A DNA stretch of 32,642 nucleotides from a virus: positions 1-32,642 of IMG/VR virus record IMGVR_UViG_3300022208_000279. The stretch is one strand, 5' to 3'. The notes beneath the pieces were generated by a model. That model was not told where the DNA came from, did not search any database, and saw only the letters and a list, made by a program, of their open reading frames with translations. Below, in pieces: positions 11,568-19,775 of the stretch. The position numbers were made by a program, and so were the translations under genes. The stretch's first letter is position 1, and each line of letters opens with the position of its first letter.

Positions 11568-13815
11568 TCCGACCAAACTCAAACCCACTGACCTGACACG
11601 CCTACTCAATTCGGCTGGATTCGGCGAAGTGATCAGCGAGCATATCCTGCGCCGTCACCGCAATCGTGCCGGTTACACCATCGGTGATGCGAAAACAGTG
11701 GATTTATTTCGGTATGCGGCATGGTTGACACACCAGTATCTGTCGCCACCGAAAGAGGCTCGCGACTATGACCAGATGAAAGAAGCGTCGCGAAAACGAA
11801 TCGCCGACATGGTTCGTGCCGGTCAGGACATTGGTCAGCTCCCAGCTGTTGTAAATCCTGATCGCAAAGCCAAGGCGATGGCCAGCTTTAAGTATTTCTG
11901 CGAGGTATATTTTCCCGATGTGTTTTACCTGCCGTGGTCAGAGGACCATCACAAAGTGATCGCCAAGATCGAGCAGGCGGTTCTTAAAGGCGGGTTGTTT
12001 GCATTGGCCATGCCTCGAGGCAGCGGTAAAACGGTTTTAATGCAGATGGCCTGCCTGTGGTCGGCGCTGATTGGCGCGACGGAGTTTGTGTGTCTGATTG
12101 CTGCCTCCGCTGACCGTGCAAAAAACCTCCTGGAAAATATCAAGGTCTGGCTGGAGACCAATGAGCTGCTGGCAGAGGATTTTCCGGAGGTGACATTCCC
12201 GATCCGGGCGTTAGAGCGGATCACCAATCGACAGAAAGGTCAGCGATACAACGGCATCTCGACCCGCATTGACTGGTCGGCCGATAAGGTTGTGCTGCCG
12301 ACCATCGAGGGTAGCACGGCATCCGGCGTGGTGATCTCCTGTTCGGGCATGCGAGGCTCTGATATCCGCGGCCAAAACCATGCCCGTGCCGATGGCAAGG
12401 TGGTCCGTCCACAACTGGTGATGGTCGATGACCCGCAGACGACCGAATCGGCATGGAGTCCGTCGCAATCCCAGCGTCGCGAGGCGATCTTGGCCGGGGA
12501 TGTCCTGGGTATGGCTGGTCCGGGCAAGAAGATCTCCGGCCTGATGGCCTGTACTGTCATCCGACCCCAAGATATGGCCGACAACATCCTGGACCGGGAA
12601 AAGCACCCCGAATGGCAAGGCGAACGGACCAAAATGGTCTATGTGTTCCCGACCAACGAGAAACTCTGGGCACAGTACGCTGAAATCCGTGCCGATTCCT
12701 TGCGAAACGACGGGGATGGATCTGAGGCAACCGATTTTTACCGTGATAACCGCGAGGCAATGGATGCCGGTTCGGTGATTGCCTGGCCCGAGCGACACAA
12801 TACTGATGAATTATCCGCGATTCAACACGCCATGAATCTCAGGCTTCGGGATGAGGCGGCATTCTTTGCCGAGTACCAGAACGAACCCATCGTCGAGACC
12901 GAGGGCGAGGAAATGCTCGGAGTCGATGAAATCGCTGCCAAACTGAACGGCTACAATCGCAGTATCGTTCCGATTTCCTGTAATCATCTGACGATGTTCA
13001 TCGATGTGCAGCAAAAGGCGCTGTTTTGGATGACATGCGCGTGGGAGACAGATTTTACCGGCTATATTCTCGACTACGGCACCTGGCCGGACCAGAAAAG
13101 AACCTACTTTACCCTGCGGGATGTCCGGCGCACCATTGCCCAGCAAAAACCGGGGGCAGGACTGGAAGGTGCCATTTATCATGCCCTCCAGGAATTAACC
13201 GAAGAGAAGCTATCTCGCTTTTACCACCGGGAGGATGGGCTGGAGGTCAAGATCGACCGCTGTCTGATTGATGCCAATTGGGGCCAGAGCACGGATGTGG
13301 TCTATCAATTCTGCCGGCAGTCACGATACTCCGGTATTGTCGTACCCAGTCATGGTAAATATGTGGGAGCCTCCTCGATTCCGTTTTCCGAATACAAACG
13401 CAAACGCGGGGACCGGGTGGGACTGCACTGGCGGATTCCCAATACGACTGGCAAGCGGGCGGTGCGGCATGTCCTGATTGACACGAACTACTGGAAAACC
13501 TTTGTTCATGCACGTCTGGCGGTGGCGATGGGGGACCCGGGCGCACTATCGCTGTATGGTCGTGATGAAAAGCTGCACCGATTACTGGCAGAGCACCTGA
13601 CGGCCGAATACCGCATCAAGACGATGGCACGGGACCGTACCGTGGATGAATGGAAACTTAAGGCCATCCGGCCGGATAACCATTGGTTTGACTGTTTGGT
13701 CGGATGCGGGGTTGCCGCTTCAATGGAGGGAGCCAAGCTATTTGGAACCGAGTTTAATCCACAGCCTCGGGCCACTCGAATCAAGCTCTCAGAGCTTCAA
13801 AAGAAGCATCGATAA
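11554..13815 (+). CDS. phage terminase large subunit (lambda gpA-like)
   Basis: The 753-residue enzyme starts with GTG at 11554, preceded by AGGAGG. It contains an extra N-terminal helical domain (about 1-62). Next comes the packaging ATPase, with Walker A MPRGSGKT (153-160), Walker B LVMVDD (289-294) and IRPQDMADNILDREKHPEW (about 330-350). A nuclease part begins near residue 475 (TMFIDVQ) and contains CLIDANWG (about 569-576). The organisation and the following lambda-type portal match GpA-like terminases, which cut concatemers and pump DNA into proheads. The N-terminal domain repeats that of the preceding small protein. Confidence 0.85.
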   Translation: MAQINPTKLKPTDLTRLLNSAGFGEVISEHILRRHRNRAGYTIGDAKTVDLFRYAAWLTHQYLSPPKEARDYDQMKEASRKRIADMVRAGQDIGQLPAVVNPDRKAKAMASFKYFCEVYFPDVFYLPWSEDHHKVIAKIEQAVLKGGLFALAMPRGSGKTVLMQMACLWSALIGATEFVCLIAASADRAKNLLENIKVWLETNELLAEDFPEVTFPIRALERITNRQKGQRYNGISTRIDWSADKVVLPTIEGSTASGVVISCSGMRGSDIRGQNHARADGKVVRPQLVMVDDPQTTESAWSPSQSQRREAILAGDVLGMAGPGKKISGLMACTVIRPQDMADNILDREKHPEWQGERTKMVYVFPTNEKLWAQYAEIRADSLRNDGDGSEATDFYRDNREAMDAGSVIAWPERHNTDELSAIQHAMNLRLRDEAAFFAEYQNEPIVETEGEEMLGVDEIAAKLNGYNRSIVPISCNHLTMFIDVQQKALFWMTCAWETDFTGYILDYGTWPDQKRTYFTLRDVRRTIAQQKPGAGLEGAIYHALQELTEEKLSRFYHREDGLEVKIDRCLIDANWGQSTDVVYQFCRQSRYSGIVVPSHGKYVGASSIPFSEYKRKRGDRVGLHWRIPNTTGKRAVRHVLIDTNYWKTFVHARLAVAMGDPGALSLYGRDEKLHRLLAEHLTAEYRIKTMARDRTVDEWKLKAIRPDNHWFDCLVGCGVAASMEGAKLFGTEFNPQPRATRIKLSELQKKHR

Positions 13816-13866
13816 AAAAATATTTACAAAATTAGAAAAAAGTTTGTTACGGAGGCCTGTTTTTCC

Positions 13867-14427
13867 ATGAGTATATATAATAGAGGGCAACACTTTTTTG
13901 AATCAATCAACCAAACTATCACTGAAAACCAGAACCTAATTCACGAAGTCATCAAGAAACACTACTCGCATCTGAAGCCCTGGCAAACAGATGAATTGTT
14001 TGCCGATGGCATTTTGGGATTATGGGCAGCCGTCAAACAATATAAACCTGGCAAGCAAAGTTTTAAATCCTACGCGAAGATTCAGATTCGATTGCATATT
14101 CGACGCGGGCTTGTTGATCGCCAGGATCCACTGGTTCGTCATCTTGAAGGTGAGAAATACACCATACAGCAATTTGTCGAACTGGGTTTTGATCAGGGTC
14201 AGCCACATGAAGGCTTTAATCATACGGAAACAAATGATCTCGTTTACCTCTTGATCAACGAATTAACAGATCACGAAAAACGAATCATCCATGAGCATTT
14301 CTGGGAAGATTTAAGTTTTAGTAAAGTTGCGAAGCATTACGGAACCACCAAACGACATATTCAGCTATTAATTGAATCCGTCATTAAAAAAATGAGACAG
14401 CATGCAGAAAGAATTGATGCATTATGA
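13867..14427 (+). CDS. second sigma-70-like factor
   Basis: The 186-residue protein follows a strong SD (ACGGAGG, about 13849-13855). Residues about 42-82 (DELFADGILGLWAAVKQYKP, then SFKSYAKIQIRLHIRRGL) are region 2. Residues about 129-178 (LTDHEKRIIHEHFWEDLSFS, then KVAKHYGTTKRHIQ) are region 4. The gene appears AT-richer than terminase and portal around it. Its position, between terminase and portal, suggests a role in late gene transcription. Sequence similarity to the first factor (1-618) is low, so it is not a recent duplicate. Known relatives include phage late sigma-like regulators. Confidence 0.7.
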   Translation: MSIYNRGQHFFESINQTITENQNLIHEVIKKHYSHLKPWQTDELFADGILGLWAAVKQYKPGKQSFKSYAKIQIRLHIRRGLVDRQDPLVRHLEGEKYTIQQFVELGFDQGQPHEGFNHTETNDLVYLLINELTDHEKRIIHEHFWEDLSFSKVAKHYGTTKRHIQLLIESVIKKMRQHAERIDAL

Positions 14428-14624
14428 GTGACAACACACTGGAAACAGCAATTAAAGACAACGCCGCTGGCCCAAAAAGCGCCAGCGGTGACGCAGGAAG
14501 CGTCCAGCAGCATTCACTGACTGATCAGATCGCTGCTGATAAACATATTCAGTCCAAAGAGGCAATGAAGACCAAGGGATTGGGAGTCAAGCTCGTCAAA
14601 CTCTCTCCCGGAGGCACTGTCTAA
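14424..14624 (+). CDS. 66-residue protein between terminase/sigma and portal (gpW-sized)
   Basis: The product has a disordered, A/S/G-rich first half and a helical second half (SLTDQIAADKHIQSKEAM) ending with a G-rich tail. It overlaps the sigma stop by four bases and the portal start by one (TAATG). In lambda the equivalent slot holds gpW, of similar length, which joins head and tail. The sequence itself does not convincingly match gpW, so this is a positional analogy only. I recall similar proteins in Planctomycetota prophages but cannot verify it. Confidence 0.45.
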   Translation: MSDNTLETAIKDNAAGPKSASGDAGSVQQHSLTDQIAADKHIQSKEAMKTKGLGVKLVKLSPGGTV

Positions 14625-16030
14625 TGTGGCCATTTCGGTCTAAAGCTAAAACAATTCGCAGAACCATGCCGGTGACGCTGCATGCAAAGTACGATGCAGC
14701 GCAAACCACCCGCGAGAACATCCGACATTGGATTATGGCGGACGGTCTTTCAGCGGATGCGGCGGTCAGCAGTGATGTCCGGAAAAAACTCCGCGAGCGG
14801 GCACGATATGAGGTAGCCAATAATTCTTATGCCAAGGGCATTGTCCTGACTCTGGCCAATGATTGTGTGGGCACGGGACCGCGATTGCAGGTGCTGACTG
14901 CAGATACTGAATTTAATCGCCAAGTTGAGACAGCGTTTAGTCAGTGGGCACAGGCGGTTGGACTGGCGGCGAAACTTCGAACGATGCGGATGGCAAAATC
15001 AACCGATGGCGAGACATTTGCTGTTTTAGCAGGCAATCATAATGTTTCTGGTCCCGTGAAACTGGACCTTCACTTGGTCGAGGCCGACCGGGTGACAACG
15101 CCGTATGTCAAACTCTTGGACGACACAGGCATTGATGGGATTGAGTTTGATTCCAACGGCAATCCTGTCCGCTACACCATTCTGCGGTATCATCCCGGCG
15201 ACCTGCGGGCAACGATTAATGATTTTGATGTGATTGATGCCGATGCAGTCATCCACTGGTTCCGTCCGGACCGTCCCGGTCAGCACCGCGGCGTACCGGA
15301 GATTACGCCGGCATTACCATTGTTTGCTCAATTGCGGCGATACACATTGGCGGTGCTGGGTGCTGCTGAAACCGCCGCGGATTTTGCAGCGGTTTTATTT
15401 ACCGATGCACCGGCGAATGGAGAAGCGGCCTCGGTGGAGCCGATGGACGTGGTCGATCTCGAAAAACGCATGGCAACGGTGCTGCCGGACGGCTGGAAAC
15501 TGGGGCAGATCAAGGCAGAACAACCAGCGACCAGTTATGCGGAATTCAAAAAAGAAATCCTGAACGAAATCGCCCGCTGTCTGAATCTGCCGTACAACAT
15601 CGCGGCGTGTAATTCGTCGGGATACAATTATGCCAGTGGGAGGCTCGATTGGCAGACCTTCGCCAGGGCCATTCGCGTTGAACAGGCGGACATGGCATCG
15701 GTGGTGCTGGATAAGATTCTCGCGGCATGGATGTATGAGGCGATGCTGTCCAGTGAGTTCTCGGTTTTACGAACGCTGGGATACCTGCCGCATCAGTGGT
15801 TCTTTGACGGCACCGAGCATGTCGACCCGGCTAAAGAAGCCAATGCCCAAAAGACCCGCTTAGATTCCAATACCACGACTTTAGCCGCTGAATTTGCTCG
15901 CCAGGGTAAAGACTGGGAGACCGAACTGACGCAGCGTGCAAAAGAAAAACAACTCATGGCCGAACTGGGCCTGACTGAAACAGCAACCGAAACCGCCACT
16001 TTAGTAGAGGACGACGATGACGAAGAATAA
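14624..16030 (+). CDS. portal protein (lambda gpB-like)
   Basis: The 468-residue protein shows the typical lambda-portal sequence. The N-terminus has LRERARYEVANNSYAKGIV (about 55-75). It is followed by TDGETFAVLAGNHNV, a conserved loop with VIHWFRPDRPGQHRGVPEI, a central LNLPYNIAACNSSGYNYASG (about 328-347) and a glutamate-rich end. Portals form the dodecameric DNA channel at one head vertex. Start and end are complete. The gene begins at an ATG overlapping the previous stop and ends 14 bases inside the next gene, so the head genes form one operon. Confidence 0.88.
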   Translation: MWPFRSKAKTIRRTMPVTLHAKYDAAQTTRENIRHWIMADGLSADAAVSSDVRKKLRERARYEVANNSYAKGIVLTLANDCVGTGPRLQVLTADTEFNRQVETAFSQWAQAVGLAAKLRTMRMAKSTDGETFAVLAGNHNVSGPVKLDLHLVEADRVTTPYVKLLDDTGIDGIEFDSNGNPVRYTILRYHPGDLRATINDFDVIDADAVIHWFRPDRPGQHRGVPEITPALPLFAQLRRYTLAVLGAAETAADFAAVLFTDAPANGEAASVEPMDVVDLEKRMATVLPDGWKLGQIKAEQPATSYAEFKKEILNEIARCLNLPYNIAACNSSGYNYASGRLDWQTFARAIRVEQADMASVVLDKILAAWMYEAMLSSEFSVLRTLGYLPHQWFFDGTEHVDPAKEANAQKTRLDSNTTTLAAEFARQGKDWETELTQRAKEKQLMAELGLTETATETATLVEDDDDEE

Positions 16031-17993
16031 TATCCCCGACAACATTCAGTTTCAATGTGCACTGACAATCGATGCCGCTGCCGATGATAAGGCGGTTCCG
16101 AAGTTTTCGATGGTCGCCTATACGGGCGGACCCATGAAGATCGCCGGGTTTACCCATCCGGTCGTGGTTGATCTGGAGGGTCTGTCCATTGACCGACAGA
16201 ATATCCCCATTCGCTTGGACCACAATCCCAAACAAGGCGTCGGTCATACCGACCGCGTCGTCATCGAGAACGGACAAGTCATGGCGGAGGGACTGATTTC
16301 TCGCGACACCAGTTGGGCACGGGATGTGACTAAAAGCGGCAAAAACGGTTTTCCCTGGCAGGCCAGCATCGGTGCCGAGATCATCCAGGCCGAATTTGTC
16401 CCCAACGGCAATCAGATTCAAGTTAACGGTAGGACTTTTGACGGTCCTTTATATGTCATTCGAAAATCCATTCTTAAGGAGATTAGCTTCGTGGATCAAG
16501 GCGCAGATAACAAAACAACGGCCCAGGTAGCGGCCCAATCAGGAGAACAAAAACAGATGAACGATGAAACAAAAACAACCGACGTTAAAGTTCAAGCAGT
16601 CGCGACTGAAGCGGTCAAAGAAGATGTCCAGGCATCCGAAGCGCACACCTGCCAGTGCAAAACCAAACAGGCAGAAAAGATTGAAGCCGCGGCTGCGCCC
16701 GATCTGGTGGCGGACATGCGTCAAAAAGTGGCTGCCGAAACGCAGCGTATCCAGGCCGTCCGCGATGTGTGCGACGGAAAACACGCCGATATCGAGGCCA
16801 AGGCCATCGAAGAAGGCTGGGATGTAACCAAATGTGAGCTGGAAGTCTTACGGGCTTCTCGTCCGAAGGCCCCAGTGGTCCACACCCAAAAGTCGGTTGC
16901 AACGCCTCAGGTGTTTGAAGCGGTGGCGCTGATGAGTTCGGGACTCGGCAATGCTCGCTTGGAGGCGATGTATGATGCTCCCATTCTGGAGGCGGCCGAC
17001 AAACTTCGCGGCATCGGTATCCAGGAGTTCTGTGAAAAGATCGTCGGCAACCAACTTCCGCGGTTCCGCCGGGATGCCTCTGGATGGTTGCAGGCAGCGT
17101 TTAGCACAACCTCACTGCCGGGAATCCTTAGTAACATCGCCAATAAGATGCTGCTGGAAGGGTATAATTATATCGAGGATGCCTGGCGTCAGATCTGCAA
17201 GATCGCATCGGTTAACGATTTCAAGGAGCACACCCGGTATCGTATGACCGGCGCGTTTAAGTTCGAGCCGGTCGGCGCTGACGGTGAGCTCAAACACGGC
17301 AAGCTCGACGAGATGAAGTTTGGTCAGAAGGCAGACACCCACGGGATCATGTTTGCCCTGACCCGCCAGATGATCATCAACGATGACATGGGTGCGTTCA
17401 CCGATATCCCGCGTCAGATCGGTATGGGAGCAGCGGAAGCCATCGCCGATGCGGTATGGGGGCTGTTGCTTTCCAATCCCAACAACTTCTTTTCGGCCGG
17501 GAATAAGAACTACGCCGAAGGCGTCGACACCGCACTGAGCATCGATGCCCTGACGGCGGCCGAAATCCTGTTCGGCGAGCAGACCAAACCCAATGGTCGT
17601 CCGCTGGGGATCAGCCCGCGCATCCTGCTGGTTCCGATTGCCCTGAAGGTAATTGCTACCAGCCTGATGAAATCGCTGGAACTCAATGAAACGACGACTG
17701 CGAACAAGGGCAAGCCCAAGAGCAATCCGCATGTTGGCAAATTCGATGTGGTTTCCAGTTCGTTCTTGAGCAATGCATCGTTTAGCGGCGCTTCAGCCAA
17801 AGCCTGGTACTTGTTCGCTGATCCGAACCGGCTGCCCGCATTGGAAGTGGCGTTCCTGAACGGCGTGGACCGACCGACGGTGGAGAAAACCGATGCCGAC
17901 TTCAACACGCTGGGGATTCAATTCCGCGGGTACATCGATTTCGGAGTTCGCGAGCAGGACCATCGCGGGGGCGCGAAGTTCAAAGGCGAATAA
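16017..17993 (+). CDS. fused prohead protease-scaffold-major capsid protein
   Basis: The 658-residue protein joins three parts. Residues about 1-165 resemble a caudoviral S78 prohead protease, with a His in RLDHNPKQGVGH (H69) and a Ser in PWQASIGAEI (S117). Residues about 170-290 are charged, coiled-coil-like and probably act as scaffold. Residues about 295-658 resemble a HK97-fold/Mu gpT-like major capsid protein (PRFRRDASGWLQAAFSTTSL, and GLLLSNPNNFFSAGNKNYAE). Such protease/capsid fusions are known in some phages. Self-cleavage would free the capsid shell protein. An in-frame ATG at 16557 has an AGGAG 11 bases upstream and could give a shorter scaffold-capsid product. The gene overlaps portal by 14 bases. 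Confidence 0.82.
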   Translation: MTKNNIPDNIQFQCALTIDAAADDKAVPKFSMVAYTGGPMKIAGFTHPVVVDLEGLSIDRQNIPIRLDHNPKQGVGHTDRVVIENGQVMAEGLISRDTSWARDVTKSGKNGFPWQASIGAEIIQAEFVPNGNQIQVNGRTFDGPLYVIRKSILKEISFVDQGADNKTTAQVAAQSGEQKQMNDETKTTDVKVQAVATEAVKEDVQASEAHTCQCKTKQAEKIEAAAAPDLVADMRQKVAAETQRIQAVRDVCDGKHADIEAKAIEEGWDVTKCELEVLRASRPKAPVVHTQKSVATPQVFEAVALMSSGLGNARLEAMYDAPILEAADKLRGIGIQEFCEKIVGNQLPRFRRDASGWLQAAFSTTSLPGILSNIANKMLLEGYNYIEDAWRQICKIASVNDFKEHTRYRMTGAFKFEPVGADGELKHGKLDEMKFGQKADTHGIMFALTRQMIINDDMGAFTDIPRQIGMGAAEAIADAVWGLLLSNPNNFFSAGNKNYAEGVDTALSIDALTAAEILFGEQTKPNGRPLGISPRILLVPIALKVIATSLMKSLELNETTTANKGKPKSNPHVGKFDVVSSSFLSNASFSGASAKAWYLFADPNRLPALEVAFLNGVDRPTVEKTDADFNTLGIQFRGYIDFGVREQDHRGGAKFKGE

Positions 17994-18010
17994 TCCGCCA
18001 GCGAAATAAT

Positions 18011-18050
18011 CAAGCCCGAGGGCCAGGCTTGGCCTGGTCCCTCAAGCTTG
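18011..18050 (+). other. hairpin after the capsid gene
   Basis: CAAGC (18011-18015) with GCTTG (18046-18050), GAGGG with CCCTC, and CCAGG with CCTGG around a short loop form a three-part stem with two small internal interruptions. No U-tract follows. The hairpin may moderate read-through so that capsid mRNA is more abundant than downstream genes, or protect the mRNA end. Confidence 0.5.
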
Positions 18051-18091
18051 TGTGGATGACAACCAATTCATTTCTTTAGAGAGGATATTCT

Positions 18092-18433
18092 ATGGCAATT
18101 GCACAATTTGTTCAACAGGGAAATTCAATTGATCACACACCGAGTAGTGCTATTACCGCCGGTGATGTGGTGGTCCAAGGTGATCTGATTGGTATTGCAC
18201 AGATTGACTGTGCGGCTGACCAGCTCGGGGCGCTGGCTGTAAGCGGTGTCTTTGATATTGATAAGGCAACGGGGGTCGGAACCGGAATCTCAGTCGGCAC
18301 CAAGGTCTACTGGGACGTCGCTGACCAGCAGGCCAAGGCGGATGATGAGTCCGGGGCCAATAAATACCTGGGTAAAACCATCGCTGCCGCCGGTGATGAT
18401 GACGCCAAGGTGCGGGTACGGTTGGAACAGTGA
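18092..18433 (+). CDS. DUF2190 family capsid-associated/cement protein
   Basis: This 113-residue, beta-rich protein has the DUF2190 signature: an N-terminal MAIAQFVQQGNSIDHTPSSA, then TAGDVVVQGDLIGIA, a GALAVSGVFDIDKA strand, and VGTKVYWD, ending VRVRLE. These proteins commonly follow the major capsid gene in phages and are thought to decorate or cement the capsid surface. GAGAGGATA precedes the ATG. The small size and position fit. The alternative is a head completion protein. Confidence 0.78.
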   Translation: MAIAQFVQQGNSIDHTPSSAITAGDVVVQGDLIGIAQIDCAADQLGALAVSGVFDIDKATGVGTGISVGTKVYWDVADQQAKADDESGANKYLGKTIAAAGDDDAKVRVRLEQ

Positions 18434-18783
18434 GCAATCTCCTAAATAGTGGTCTGGATTGGCTGGAGCAGAGACTCCTCGGTTTCTGCTCCAGCCCGGT
18501 GGAGTATCGGCGGGATACGCAATCTCAGACCATCGATGCAGTGTATGGCAAAACGGATCTTGAAGTCGAGGACCAAACCGGCATCTCGGTCAGCAGTTTT
18601 GTGTGGGATTTCCTGATCGATGCAACCACGCTGGGGTTTGAACCAGCAGTCGGCGACCTCATTGTGATCAACGGCCGGCAATTTGAAGTCATGAACCTGT
18701 CCGGCCAGGGCTGTTGGCGTTGGACGGGACCGAACCGAAAAACCTATCGCATTCATACCAAGGATAGTGGCGATGACGTGTAA
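18430..18783 (+). CDS. head-tail joining-like protein
   Basis: The 117-residue protein starts with GTG overlapping the previous stop. Its second half is beta-rich (FLIDATTLGFEPAVGDLIVI, then NGRQFEVMNLSGQGCWRWTG), resembling small connector proteins of siphoviruses that bind the portal or the tail terminator. Recognition rests on pattern and position only. It overlaps the next gene's start by about 11 bases. Confidence 0.5.
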   Translation: MSNLLNSGLDWLEQRLLGFCSSPVEYRRDTQSQTIDAVYGKTDLEVEDQTGISVSSFVWDFLIDATTLGFEPAVGDLIVINGRQFEVMNLSGQGCWRWTGPNRKTYRIHTKDSGDDV

Positions 18784-19012
18784 TAACGAACAATATGAAA
18801 ATGTCTGCAAAGGCGAATTCGCCGAGCTTCACAAAAAGCTCGACGGGCTGGACGAGGCCATTCGCGGCAACGGCAAGCCGGGTATTCAACTCCGGCTGGA
18901 TCGCCTGGAACAAGAAAAGCTGACCCGCAGCAAGGTGACGTGGTTTCTGGTGGGGATTGCCGGAACGGTTGGCGGAGCATTGCTGACCTCATTGATTGTG
19001 GGGTGGCTATGA
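18773..19012 (+). CDS. coiled-coil plus C-terminal membrane segment protein (XhlA/holin-like topology)
   Basis: I start it at ATG 18773, which has AAGGAT 7 bases upstream. An in-frame GTG at 18767 is too close to that SD. The 79-residue product has an acidic, helical N-terminal half (FAELHKKLDGLDEAIRGNGK, then LRLDRLEQEK) and one membrane segment at its end (about 55-77, WFLVGIAGTVGGALLTSLIV). That layout is like XhlA-type proteins associated with holin or lysis function. It sits among connector genes rather than a lysis cassette. A membrane-anchored structural accessory is the alternative. Confidence 0.5.
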   Translation: MTCNNEQYENVCKGEFAELHKKLDGLDEAIRGNGKPGIQLRLDRLEQEKLTRSKVTWFLVGIAGTVGGALLTSLIVGWL

Positions 19013-19437
19013 AATTAGCGATTGATGTTGCTGATGCCGTTGTTGCAGAGATGGCCGCTCATACGTTCAGTGAACCATTTTCGGTCACGCGTCGTGTTCT
19101 GCCCGAGTATGAGATCGCCGAACTGAAGGCATTGACGGTCACCGTGGTGCCCAAATCGGTTGGCATCAACAATATCACGCGGGATTCCAGCAGTTTTACG
19201 GTGGCCGTTGATATTGGCATCCAGCAGAAAATCGGTAAGGATACCGACACAGACGTCACCCGACTCAGCGGTGTGGTTTCTGAAGTCGTCACCTTTATGA
19301 ATCGGCGGAAACTGAGTGGCTTTCCTGCGGCAGTTTTTGTCTCGATTGCCAATGAGCCGGTCTATGCTCCGGAACATCTGTCTGAAAAGCGGCTGTTTAC
19401 ATCCATTCTCACGTTAACCTACAAGGTCATCCAATGA
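19009..19437 (+). CDS. tail terminator/minor tail-like protein
   Basis: I start it at ATG 19009, overlapping the preceding stop codon by four bases (ATGA). The 142-residue protein alternates strands and helices (KALTVTVVPKSVGIN, then SFTVAVDIGIQQKI, ending SILTLTYKVIQ). The length and pattern fit small siphovirus proteins that cap the tail tube (gpU- or gp10-like). Evidence is pattern and location. No catalytic motif is seen. It overlaps the next gene by four bases. Confidence 0.5.
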   Translation: MKLAIDVADAVVAEMAAHTFSEPFSVTRRVLPEYEIAELKALTVTVVPKSVGINNITRDSSSFTVAVDIGIQQKIGKDTDTDVTRLSGVVSEVVTFMNRRKLSGFPAAVFVSIANEPVYAPEHLSEKRLFTSILTLTYKVIQ

Positions 19438-19775
19438 GTCTACCTGAAAATATCTATTCAAAGATTCTCACCTACGCCAGACAGCAAAGCTACAGTCTTT
19501 CGCAGATTCAGAATCTGACGCATACGCAGTTTAAGACATTTGCCCAAAACCATGGCGTCACCGACCAGCGTATCGTAAAATTCCTGCCATTTTTTGAGCA
19601 AATCAAGAGCCGACTGATAGAGGATTTCGAGACCGATGCCCTTAAGTCCGAAGGTCAGCAGATCAAGCAGGCCATCCTGGCTCGATTCCCGGATGCAGAG
19701 TTTGACATCGACCGTAAAAAATCACTGGTGATGGTCTGGCTCAAGGGTCGTCCTGCCGCGGAGGAGGTCGTTTAA
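19434..19775 (+). CDS. small hypothetical protein in the connector-tail cluster
   Basis: The 113-residue product is largely helical (ILTYARQQSYSLSQIQNLTH, then RIVKFLPFFEQIKSRLIEDF), with a short beta hairpin at its end (DAEFDIDRKKSLVMVWLKGR). It overlaps the gene before it by ATGA and the next by one base, so expression is coupled. I do not recognise a family. A role in connecting or chaperoning the beta-helix protein that follows is possible. Confidence 0.45.
   Translation: MSLPENIYSKILTYARQQSYSLSQIQNLTHTQFKTFAQNHGVTDQRIVKFLPFFEQIKSRLIEDFETDALKSEGQQIKQAILARFPDAEFDIDRKKSLVMVWLKGRPAAEEVV

Noticed and set aside
14424-14624. Calling the 66-residue protein lambda gpW
   Set aside because: Size and position match, but the sequence does not show gpW features, so only a positional analogy is stated.
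18092-18437. Minus-strand frame opposite the DUF2190 gene
   Set aside because: The plus gene has an SD and a family match; the antisense frame lacks both.
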